Assembly: GCA_937896705.1 (NCBI GenBank)
Contig: CALBOC010000009.1
Coordinates: forward strand, 1 to 7,418
DNA from: an uncultured Micrococcaceae bacterium
GTDB taxonomy: Bacteria > Actinomycetota > Actinomycetes > Actinomycetales > Micrococcaceae
Length of the DNA stretch: 7,418 nt
Direction of reading: 5' to 3'
Shown piece by piece: positions 1-5,244 of the stretch. A model generated the notes under the pieces. That model was not told where the DNA came from and did no database searches. It worked only from the letters and a program-made list of their open reading frames with translations. A program made the translations under genes and the position numbers. Each line of letters begins with the position of its first letter. The first letter of the stretch is position 1.

Positions 1-9
1 CCGAATACC

Positions 10-195
10 TTATAGACATTCCTGGCCCGTATCACGGGCTGGGCTGTGTTTGGTTCGCTCATGGTGCTTGACCCACCGCCACACCGTGACGGGTGAGCTC
101 CTCCTCACGTCCTTGTTCAACTTCCTAATAAAATAAATATAGGTCGGGCCTACCAAATGGCACCGGATCCCGGTGTTACTTGGGAGTAGACACAA
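10..195 (-). pseudogene. Possible short coding remnant with an HTH-like segment
   Basis: This is a 61-residue open frame that begins at a TTG codon and ends at TAA at positions 10-12. I do not recognise the protein. The C-terminal half contains SSPVTVWRWVKHHER, which resembles the recognition helix of helix-turn-helix domains in transposases and excisionases (a pattern like S-x-x-TVWRWV-x-x-x-x). In-frame stops lie directly upstream (205-207), so it cannot be extended, and no Shine-Dalgarno sequence is evident. It may be a decayed transposase or recombinase end, or simply a chance frame. Function is unknown and confidence is low. Confidence 0.18.
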
Positions 196-553
196 CCTCT
201 CGCATCAACGCTAACAAGATTGACACCGCAATTACAGGCGCCACTCAGTCTGTTATCAGGAAGAGATCCGGGAGGTTGACAAGCCGGAAGAATTGGCAAA
301 GGCGCGCGTGGAGGACCGGCCCCCAGTGGCTTAGATCACAGAATCTCTCGGCAGCCTAGTCGGATACGCGCCCCACGCAGCGATTCAGCTCACGATCCGC
401 GCTGTGGAGACGAGCAACTTCGGTGAGGGCAATCGCTAGAGCTAACCCTGTTGAGCCACACTCGAAGCGGATCCACGCCACGACGATTCTACGCTATCGG
501 CGAACCGTATTGTTCAGTTGAATGCTCAAATGTGCCCACCAAACCCGGATATT
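196..553. other. Gene-poor stretch, possibly decayed coding sequence
   Basis: No intact gene is visible. On the plus strand one frame is open from 132 to 356 and reads plausibly around VDTTSRINANKIDTAITGAT (186-245). A second frame is open at 224-331 and, after a single TAG, at 335-436; it includes EIREVDKPEELAKARVEDR and GYAPHAAIQLTIRAVETSN. Residue composition in these pieces looks more protein-like than random, and the frame change plus in-frame stop would fit a broken gene. None of it matches a family I can name. From 440 to 553 I see nothing. Confidence 0.25.
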
Positions 554-582
554 CAAGGTGATTAGACTCAAAGCACACCTTG
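554..582. repeat. Inverted repeat CAAGGTG / CACCTTG upstream of the ATPase
   Basis: There is a perfect 7-bp inverted repeat with arms at 554-560 (CAAGGTG) and 576-582 (CACCTTG), separated by 15 bp. A third copy of CACCTTG occurs at 636-642 inside the DtxR-like box. The right arm overlaps a TTGACA hexamer at 580-585 that would be a perfect -35 element, although no good -10 lies 16-18 bp further on. Likely a regulator-binding region for the metal ATPase (inference). Confidence 0.45.
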
Positions 583-590
583 ACATATAT

Positions 591-609
591 CACAAATTCT
601 GATTTTGTG
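591..609. promoter_or_regulatory. Inverted repeat CACAAA-N7-TTTGTG, candidate operator
   Basis: A perfect 6-bp inverted repeat (591-596 and 604-609) with a 7-bp spacer lies 6 bp downstream of the TTGACA hexamer and 72 bp upstream of the ATPase start. Its position would place a bound protein over the promoter. The sequence does not match an operator I can name. Confidence 0.4.
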
Positions 610-623
610 CGTGGCTTCCTCAT

Positions 624-642
624 TTAGGTTCGGCTCACCTTG
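624..642 (+). promoter_or_regulatory. DtxR/IdeR-like iron box upstream of the P-type ATPase
   Basis: The 19-mer TTAGGTTCGGCTCACCTTG agrees at 16 of 19 positions with the DtxR/IdeR consensus TWAGGTTAGSCTAACCTWA as I remember it; the left half TTAGGTT is perfect. DtxR and IdeR are the Fe(II)-dependent regulators of actinobacteria. The box ends 38 bp before the ATPase start codon, a suitable place for transcriptional control. The match is seen in the sequence. That a DtxR-family protein binds here, and whether it represses or activates, is inference. Confidence 0.5.
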
Positions 643-680
643 CTAGATATCTGATCTCCCGAAAGCCATCATGCTGTAAT

Positions 681-2582
681 ATGAGCCAGCCAAATTTTGT
701 TCCCCGCCATCCACTGCTCCACCCGGTCGTCTTACTGGTTGTGGGCGGCCTTGTGCTGGGTGTCGTATTCTTCTTCGCTGACATGCCTGCCCAGCTCGCA
801 GCTGTGGCTTATGTAGTCGTGGGTGTCGTGATCATCCTGACGGCGATTGATATGGTCAGAGCACTCAGGGCGGGTCAGTGGGGATTAGATATTCTCGCCG
901 TGGTGGCCATGATTGCTACCCTTGCAGTCGAAGAGTACCTTGCGGGACTCATTATTGCTTTGATGTTGACCGGCGGTGAAGCGCTTGAGGAGATGGCAGC
1001 AGGGAGGGCTTCCCGCGAGCTGGATTCATTGATTAATAGACGCCCCACCTTTGCGAATGTCCTAGATGCTGACGGCGTCACCGTGCATCGCAAGAGCATC
1101 GCTGAGGTCGAAGTCGGCGATGTGCTCATCGTCCGCGGGAACGAGGTCGTTCCGGTTGATGGCTCACTCTTGTCCCAGCGCGCTGCACTGGATGAATCTT
1201 CAGTCACTGGTGAAGCTTTGCCAGTCACAAAACACCCCGGGGACGAGGTTATCTCCGGGACGGTCAACAGCACTGAAACCTTTCAACTGCAGGCCACCAC
1301 CACAGCTGAAGATTCGCATTATTCCAAGATTGTGCGCCTGGTCGAAGAGGCCGTGGAATCTCGTGCGCCGATGGTGCGGCTCGCTGACCGCTACGCGGTG
1401 CCCTTTACGGTCATCTCGCTGATCGTCGCGGGTGTGGCGTGGTGGTATTCCGGAGATCCCGTGCGCTTTGCCGAGGTGCTAGTGGTAGCGACGCCATGTC
1501 CACTGCTTATTGGCGCTCCGGTGTCATTTATGGGTGGCATGTCTTCAGCTGCACGCGCCAATGTCATTGTCAAAGACGGTGGGACGCTGGAGCGACTCTC
1601 GAAGGTGAAGTCGGCAGCTTTCGATAAAACGGGCACACTCACTCAGGGCAGACCCACGGTTTCACGGATCGCACCGGTCCACGGCTCCGCTGAAGACACC
1701 CTGCGGCTGGCAGCCTCAGCAGAGCAATATTCGGTCCATGTCTTTGCTGAACCAATTGTGGCGCATGCTCGAAACGAAAACCTCGAACTCCTGGCAATCG
1801 AGACCGCCGAAGAGATCGCTACCAATGGTGTTGCGGCAACAACATCAGCCGGTGATCAAGTGCGAGTTGGTAAATCATCGTTCATTGCAGAAGTAGCGCC
1901 CTCCTCTGAAGAATTCGCACTCAATGCCGGGGAATCTGCCGTCTATGTCTCGAAGAACAATGAGCTGGTCGGTGTCATTGTGCTGGCTGATCCGCTGCGG
2001 CACGCCTCTACCGCAACGTTGCAATGGCTGTCAGAACACGGGGTGGAACAGATGGTCATGGTCACCGGCGATATGGAAGATACTGCCCAGGCTATCGCCC
2101 AGGAAGTGGGTTTCGATCGCGCTGAAGTCTTCTCATCGATGAGTCCGACAGACAAGGTCAAGGTTGTCCAACGGATGCCAGCGCCCACGCTGATGGTCGG
2201 CGACGGTATCAACGATGCCCCAATCTTAGCCACCGCCGATGTTGGAATCGCGATGGGCGCCCGAGGGGCGACGGCCGCGTCAGAATCCGCCGATGCGGTG
2301 ATTACCTCAGAAAATATCGCTCGTCTGGCAGACGTGGTGCATATTTCCAAACGTACGGTTTCGATCGCGCTGCAATCCATCTGGTTTGGCATGGCGGTTT
2401 CGATCGGGCTCATGACCATCGCAGCTTTTGGGTATTTACCTGCGACATTCGGGGCCCTCTTACAAGAAGTCGTTGACATTGTCGCGATTGTGATTGCCTT
2501 GCGTGCCCTGCGCTTGCACCGAGATATCCCATCGAAGCGCATCAGTAGTCCGCGACGAGCTGCCACCCCGGTACGCGTCTAG
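681..2582 (+). CDS. Heavy-metal translocating P-type ATPase, P1B-5-like (likely Ni/Fe export)
   Basis: A 633-residue membrane pump that would use ATP to export transition-metal ions. Hydrophobic segments lie near residues 13-33, 36-58, 66-84, 86-100, 238-256, 262-285, 563-583 and 588-608. The actuator motif TGEA is at 176-179, the phosphorylated DKTGT at 315-319 (D315), TGD at 462-464 and GDGIND at 507-512. The membrane metal site reads TPCPL (271-275), not CPC or SPC, and the last helix carries QEVVD (595-599). Both are P1B-5 hallmarks from memory, a class linked to Ni and Fe(II) in Sinorhizobium Nia. The nucleotide-domain HP motif is HV (353-354). The N-terminus is only about 12 residues before the first helix, so there is no HMA/CxxC domain, and no C-terminal hemerythrin domain. 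ATG 681 is the only sensible start; no Shine-Dalgarno sequence is visible. A DtxR-like box lies upstream. Family certain, metal uncertain. Confidence 0.93.
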   Translation: MSQPNFVPRHPLLHPVVLLVVGGLVLGVVFFFADMPAQLAAVAYVVVGVVIILTAIDMVRALRAGQWGLDILAVVAMIATLAVEEYLAGLIIALMLTGGEALEEMAAGRASRELDSLINRRPTFANVLDADGVTVHRKSIAEVEVGDVLIVRGNEVVPVDGSLLSQRAALDESSVTGEALPVTKHPGDEVISGTVNSTETFQLQATTTAEDSHYSKIVRLVEEAVESRAPMVRLADRYAVPFTVISLIVAGVAWWYSGDPVRFAEVLVVATPCPLLIGAPVSFMGGMSSAARANVIVKDGGTLERLSKVKSAAFDKTGTLTQGRPTVSRIAPVHGSAEDTLRLAASAEQYSVHVFAEPIVAHARNENLELLAIETAEEIATNGVAATTSAGDQVRVGKSSFIAEVAPSSEEFALNAGESAVYVSKNNELVGVIVLADPLRHASTATLQWLSEHGVEQMVMVTGDMEDTAQAIAQEVGFDRAEVFSSMSPTDKVKVVQRMPAPTLMVGDGINDAPILATADVGIAMGARGATAASESADAVITSENIARLADVVHISKRTVSIALQSIWFGMAVSIGLMTIAAFGYLPATFGALLQEVVDIVAIVIALRALRLHRDIPSKRISSPRRAATPVRV

Positions 2583-2590
2583 TTCGCTTC

Positions 2591-2613
2591 AAAACCTGGG
2601 GTCAGTCGCCAGG
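2591..2613 (-). terminator. Weak hairpin terminator at the CHY-protein 3' end
   Basis: A 5-bp stem (CCTGG at 2595-2599, CCAGG at 2609-2613) with a 9-nt loop is followed, on the minus strand, by TTTT. It overlaps the stop codon of the zinc-finger gene. The stem is short, so the call is tentative. The same hairpin has no T-run on the plus strand and would serve the ATPase poorly. Confidence 0.3.
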
Positions 2614-2931
2614 GGCTTCAAAGTAGATCCCATAATGAGCACTACACCCCGGGTTGAACGCCGCACTGCAGGCAGGACAACGTTCTGCCAGCATGTATTG
2701 CGCGACGAGAAGTTCCGTTTTACACACTCCGCACAGCACTGCTGGCTCATCATTGCGATCGTTTGGCCACGGTTGACGCTGGTGATCAGCCATCTCATCA
2801 TGACATCGAAAGCACGGATAGTACTGTTCACAGCACCCAAATTTCAGCGCTACGACATCCAGCAAGGTCGCATGGTGCACGCACCGTGTCTGATCATCAA
2901 CCGTACGGCCGGAGACCTGAGGTTCAGTCAT
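2602..2931 (-). CDS. CHY zinc-finger protein
   Basis: A 109-residue cytosolic protein made almost entirely of a CHY-type zinc-finger domain (Pfam zf-CHY). Visible metal ligands are C17 and H19 (TRCVHH), C33/C34, C40, C43 and H44 in a YYPCFRCHDE segment, C67 and C70 (LCGVC), C85 and C88 (CPAC), then C96 and H99 near the end. In eukaryotes the domain occurs in Hot13 and in RING ubiquitin ligases. In bacteria it is usually a small stand-alone protein of unknown role that probably binds several zinc ions. ATG 2931 is chosen because GGTAGG lies 9 nt upstream and similarity starts soon after; a longer frame to 3060 would run through the terminator and into the tRNA. It converges on the ATPase with 19 bp between stops. 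A role in metal handling is only a guess from that neighbour. Confidence 0.85.
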   Translation of the reverse strand: MTEPQVSGRTVDDQTRCVHHATLLDVVALKFGCCEQYYPCFRCHDEMADHQRQPWPNDRNDEPAVLCGVCKTELLVAQYMLAERCPACSAAFNPGCSAHYGIYFEAPGD

Positions 2932-2976
2932 GACTGACAACCTACCAGCTTGCACACTGACCGAGCAGCAACGCGA

Positions 2977-3009
2977 AAACCCCGCCAGATCAACGATCTG
3001 ACGGGGTTT
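2977..3009 (-). terminator. Rho-independent terminator of tRNA-Ser
   Basis: A 15-position stem with one A-C mismatch and an AAC/GTT triloop (arms 2977-2991 and 2995-3009), GC-rich at its base, followed on the minus strand by TTTTCGCG. It begins 7 bp past the tRNA 3' end and separates the tRNA from the zinc-finger gene. The plus strand also shows a short T-run, so it could work both ways, but no plus-strand gene ends here. Confidence 0.75.
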
Positions 3010-3016
3010 CATTTCG

Positions 3017-3101
3017 CGGAGGATAGGGGATTTGAACCCCTGAGGGCTTTCACCCAACACGCGTTCCAGGCGTGCGCACTAGGCCGCTATGCGAATCCTC
3101 C
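3017..3101 (-). tRNA. tRNA-Ser (GGA)
   Basis: An 85-nt class II tRNA. The acceptor stem pairs GGAGGAT (3101-3095) with ATCCTCC (3024-3018), with discriminator G at 3017. The anticodon stem is CACGC/GCGTG, and the loop CTGGAAC gives anticodon GGA (plus-strand TCC at 3065-3067), which reads UCC and UCU serine codons. The long variable arm and the T arm (GGGGTTCAAATCCCC) are typical of tRNA-Ser. CCA is not encoded. It has its own terminator downstream. Confidence 0.95.
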
Positions 3102-3144
3102 AGAGAGACTTTACAAAGTGTTCACCTTGCAAAGACCAGACTTT

Positions 3145-3174
3145 AGCATAGCCCATCCATTCTGAAATTAGCAA
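3145..3174 (-). promoter_or_regulatory. Candidate promoter of tRNA-Ser
   Basis: On the minus strand TTGCTA (3174-3169) and TATGCT (3150-3145) are 18 bp apart, each matching 4 of 6 consensus bases. They lie between the stop codon of the oxidoreductase gene and the tRNA, giving a leader of roughly 37 nt. The match is moderate. A second TAAAGT nearer the tRNA is an alternative -10. Confidence 0.3.
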
Positions 3175-3190
3175 AATGGACGATGCCGCA

Positions 3191-3916
3191 TTAATTGCAA
3201 TCGTCGACGCCGCAAACTTGACCGTCGCTACCGATGGTCTGCAACGGTGCAGGGTGTATTTCCTCCCACACTTGGTCGAGAGCCTGGGTGAAGGTTTCAA
3301 CCGATTGCGCCCCGGGAAGTGCGTATTTTTGGGCTAGGACATAGGTCGGTACCGCTGACACACCGTAAGCGCGTGCTTGCTCCACATCCGCGCGGGCGGC
3401 CGCATCAAATTCATCGGACGCGAGCACTTCACGGACTCGGGTTTCATCCAGTCCCACAGAAATCGCAACTTGTGCAAGCTGTTCATGGTCTGAGAGATCC
3501 AGACCCGTTTCGAAGTGCCCGGCTAATAATTCACGCTTCAACGCCGGCGTGATGTGAACACTATTGTCTGCGGCTTCCGCATCTTGCAGCTTCGCCAAGT
3601 GCAACAACCGGTGGGCGGTCCAAGAGTTTGCGACCACTACATCGTCCATGTTGAACTCTATGCCGGCTTCTTTGCCGTGAGCTTTGACTGTCTCAAACAT
3701 TTGATGGATCTGATTTGACGGCATGCCCTTGGTCTCTGCCAAATACTGCACTTCGCTGCGATCGTCGCGTTCAGGCAAGGCGGGATCCAGTTGGAAGGTG
3801 CGATAGTGCACGTCCACCGAATCTCGATGCGGGAATGCTGCGAGCGCTTCTTCAAAGCGTGTGAGCCCGATGTAGCACCACGGGCAGGCAATGTCAGACC
3901 AGATATCAATTCTCAT
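3191..3916 (-). CDS. DsbA-family oxidoreductase, FrnE-like
   Basis: A 241-residue thioredoxin-fold protein of the DsbA/FrnE group. The N-terminus MRIDIWSDIACPWCYIGLTR carries the CPWC active site (C11, C14) on the first strand-helix turn, followed by the long helical insertion of the family. The motif AVPTYVLAQKYALPGAQS near residues 195-212 contains the conserved cis-proline (VPT). The tail ends in a Cys-rich CGVDDCN, also common in actinobacterial relatives. There is no signal peptide, so it probably acts in the cytoplasm as a thiol-disulfide oxidoreductase or isomerase; the physiological substrate is unknown. ATG 3916 is preferred because homology begins exactly there. A longer frame to 4060 would overlap the SRP RNA gene and its promoter. 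No clear Shine-Dalgarno sequence is present, so it may be leaderless. It is divergent from the SRP RNA gene. Confidence 0.9.
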   Translation of the reverse strand: MRIDIWSDIACPWCYIGLTRFEEALAAFPHRDSVDVHYRTFQLDPALPERDDRSEVQYLAETKGMPSNQIHQMFETVKAHGKEAGIEFNMDDVVVANSWTAHRLLHLAKLQDAEAADNSVHITPALKRELLAGHFETGLDLSDHEQLAQVAISVGLDETRVREVLASDEFDAAARADVEQARAYGVSAVPTYVLAQKYALPGAQSVETFTQALDQVWEEIHPAPLQTIGSDGQVCGVDDCN

Positions 3917-4034
3917 GCATGCTACTTTGACACGCGCGCTGCCACCGAACAATCTTGTTTCCCCAAAAGCGTGGCGGACCGACCGATCACCGTCAGAGAA
4001 CGCTGTGCCGCGAATTCGCTCTTTGGCGTCGAAT

Positions 4035-4043
4035 TGGTATGAT
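4035..4043 (+). promoter_or_regulatory. Extended -10 promoter of the SRP RNA gene
   Basis: TGGTATGAT combines a TGN extension with a -10 hexamer matching 5 of 6 consensus bases (4038-4043). Initiation 7 nt further gives a start at about 4050, exactly where the terminal stem of the SRP RNA begins. The -35 region (TTCGCT at 4015-4020) is poor, as is usual for extended -10 promoters. Confidence 0.5.
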
Positions 4044-4049
4044 GGACTC

Positions 4050-4139
4050 CGGCCCCTCACGCGGTGTCATCTTACTCAACTCCCCCAGGGCAGGAATGCA
4101 GCAAGGGTAGGTATGCTCTGACAGGTGCGTGAGGGGCTC
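4050..4139 (+). ncRNA. ffs: Signal recognition particle RNA, small bacterial type
   Basis: The RNA scaffold that binds Ffh to target nascent membrane and secreted proteins. The conserved domain IV core is visible as CCCCCAGGGCAGGAATGCAG followed by CAAGGG (4082-4106): the CAGG and AGCA internal-loop sides flank a GGAA tetraloop at 4093-4096. The ends pair perfectly over 11 bp (GCCCCTCACGC at 4052-4062 with GCGTGAGGGGC at 4127-4137). The size, about 90 nt, fits a 4.5S-type RNA without an Alu domain. The loop-closing pair is A-T where many relatives have C-G. Ends are estimated from the terminal stem. Its location near dnaX is typical of actinobacteria (from memory). Confidence 0.92.
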
Positions 4140-4174
4140 CTAGCTTTAATGCTGTCACTTCCAGATGTCCTGGG

Positions 4175-4193
4175 CACACCCCTTCGCGGTGTG
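4175..4193 (+). terminator. Possible weak terminator after the SRP RNA
   Basis: A hairpin with a 6-bp stem (CACACC 4175-4180, GGTGTG 4188-4193) and a 7-nt loop lies about 36 nt beyond the mature RNA. It is followed by GCGCTCTTG rather than a clean T-run, so it may be a terminator, a processing signal or chance. Confidence 0.25.
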
Positions 4194-4210
4194 GCGCTCT
4201 TGCCGTGCAG

Positions 4211-4222
4211 TCAATGTATTGA
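4211..4222. promoter_or_regulatory. Short palindrome TCAAT-N2-ATTGA
   Basis: A perfect inverted repeat with 5-bp arms and 2-bp centre, overlapping a TTGAAA hexamer (4219-4224) that could be the -35 element of the downstream lipoprotein gene. The nearest -10-like sequence, TATACA at 4238-4243, is only 13 bp away, so the promoter itself is not convincing. Small palindromes of this size can arise by chance. Confidence 0.22.
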
Positions 4223-4269
4223 AACCGACCGTCAAGTTATACACACCCATCGATAAACCCTTGGGACTA

Positions 4270-4313
4270 GGTGTGAGCGGTGTTACGGTGGTACAACCCT
4301 AACCACTTACACC
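4270..4313 (+). promoter_or_regulatory. Leader hairpin next to the ribosome-binding site of the lipoprotein gene
   Basis: GGTGTGAGCGGT (4270-4281) pairs with ACCACTTACACC (4302-4313) at 11 of 12 positions, counting one G-U pair, around a 20-nt loop. The stem ends two bases before AGGAA (4316-4320), the Shine-Dalgarno sequence. If transcribed it could affect translation start; it could equally be a DNA operator. It matches no riboswitch class I know. Confidence 0.35.
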
Positions 4314-4323
4314 TTAGGAATAC

Positions 4324-5241
4324 ATGAGCCATACAGCAAAGAAAAAATTTCATCGCATGGGCCGTGTCACCGCTCTTGCCGCTGCTGTCGGTCTTGCGCT
4401 GACCGCCTGCGGTAACGGTGAGACTGCAGACACCGGCGGCGAGGGTGGCGAGGACAACACCATCGATATTGCCATCAACCACGGTTGGGAAGAAGGCATT
4501 GCCGTCGCCGAACTCTGGGCACTCATCCTGGAAGATGAGGGCTACGAGGTCAGCAAGAACTACATGGACCTCGCGCCTAGTTTCTCCGCACTGTCCACCG
4601 GTGACATGGACTTCAATATGAACATCTGGCAGCCGGTGACCCACGAGGAATACCTCAACGAATACGGCGAAGACCTTGAAGAAGTTGGGGTCTGGAACAG
4701 CGACGCGAACCAAGTTATCGCGGTCAACGCTGATGCTCCAATCGACTCGCTGGCCGAATTGGCTGACAACGCTGATCTATTCGATAGCGAACTCGTCGGC
4801 ATCGAACCCGGTGCCGGTCTGACCGAGCGGACCGAACAGTACGTCATCCCGGGCTACGGCCTGGAAGACTGGGAGTTCACCACCTCCTCCACGCCGGCGA
4901 TGCTGCAAGAAGTCGACACTGCAACCAGTGCTGGTGAAAATATTGCCTTCACCCTCTGGCGTCCGCACTGGGCATTTAGTGCCTACGACATCAAAGCACT
5001 CGAAGACCCAGAAGAAGCCCTTGGTCAGGAAGAAAACATGACCATCTACGCTCGCAATGGCTTCTCCGAAGATCATCCTGAAGTCAACGAATGGTTGTCG
5101 AACTTTGAGTTCGAAACGGACCTGCTGCAGGATCTGGAAGAAGACATGTTCGTTGAAGAAGTCTCGCAAGACGACTATCCCGAAGTCGTCCGTGCGTGGA
5201 TGGAAGAAAACCAAGAATGGGTTGACAGCCTCACAAACTAA
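4324..5241 (+). CDS. Glycine betaine/proline-type ABC transporter substrate-binding lipoprotein
   Basis: A 305-residue OpuAC/ProX-family binding protein that would capture glycine betaine or a similar osmolyte outside the membrane. Residues 1-28 form a lipoprotein signal (KKK, then a hydrophobic run) ending in the lipobox LTAC with lipidated C29. A Gly/Glu-rich linker follows. Family-type aromatic residues that could form the ligand cage are W55 (NHGWEEG), W102 (NIWQPV), and W212/W216 (LWRPHW); GIEPGAGL is at 159-166. The mature part is very acidic, with about 67 Asp+Glu against about 6 Lys+Arg by my count. The start is ATG 4324 with AGGA 4 nt upstream. No permease or ATPase gene is adjacent, so it is an orphan binding protein or serves a distant transporter. 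Ligand identity is inferred from the family; choline or ectoine-like ligands are possible. Confidence 0.9.
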   Translation: MSHTAKKKFHRMGRVTALAAAVGLALTACGNGETADTGGEGGEDNTIDIAINHGWEEGIAVAELWALILEDEGYEVSKNYMDLAPSFSALSTGDMDFNMNIWQPVTHEEYLNEYGEDLEEVGVWNSDANQVIAVNADAPIDSLAELADNADLFDSELVGIEPGAGLTERTEQYVIPGYGLEDWEFTTSSTPAMLQEVDTATSAGENIAFTLWRPHWAFSAYDIKALEDPEEALGQEENMTIYARNGFSEDHPEVNEWLSNFEFETDLLQDLEEDMFVEEVSQDDYPEVVRAWMEENQEWVDSLTN

Positions 5242-5244
5242 GCA

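Noticed and set aside
1943..2566. Minus-strand open frame of 207 codons inside the ATPase gene
   Set aside because: It is the antisense shadow of a strongly conserved coding region; composition is Ser/Ala/Thr-rich and featureless.
2494..2937. Plus-strand open frame of 147 codons across the ATPase end and the zinc-finger gene
   Set aside because: It overlaps two well-supported genes in the wrong frame or strand and shows no recognisable domain.
2932..3060. N-terminal extension of the CHY zinc-finger protein
   Set aside because: It would run through the tRNA terminator and into the tRNA-Ser gene; the ATG at 2931 has a good ribosome-binding site.
3917..4060. N-terminal extension of the DsbA-family protein to a GTG at 4060
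   Set aside because: The extra 48 residues have no family similarity and would overlap the SRP RNA and its promoter; the domain starts exactly at ATG 3916.
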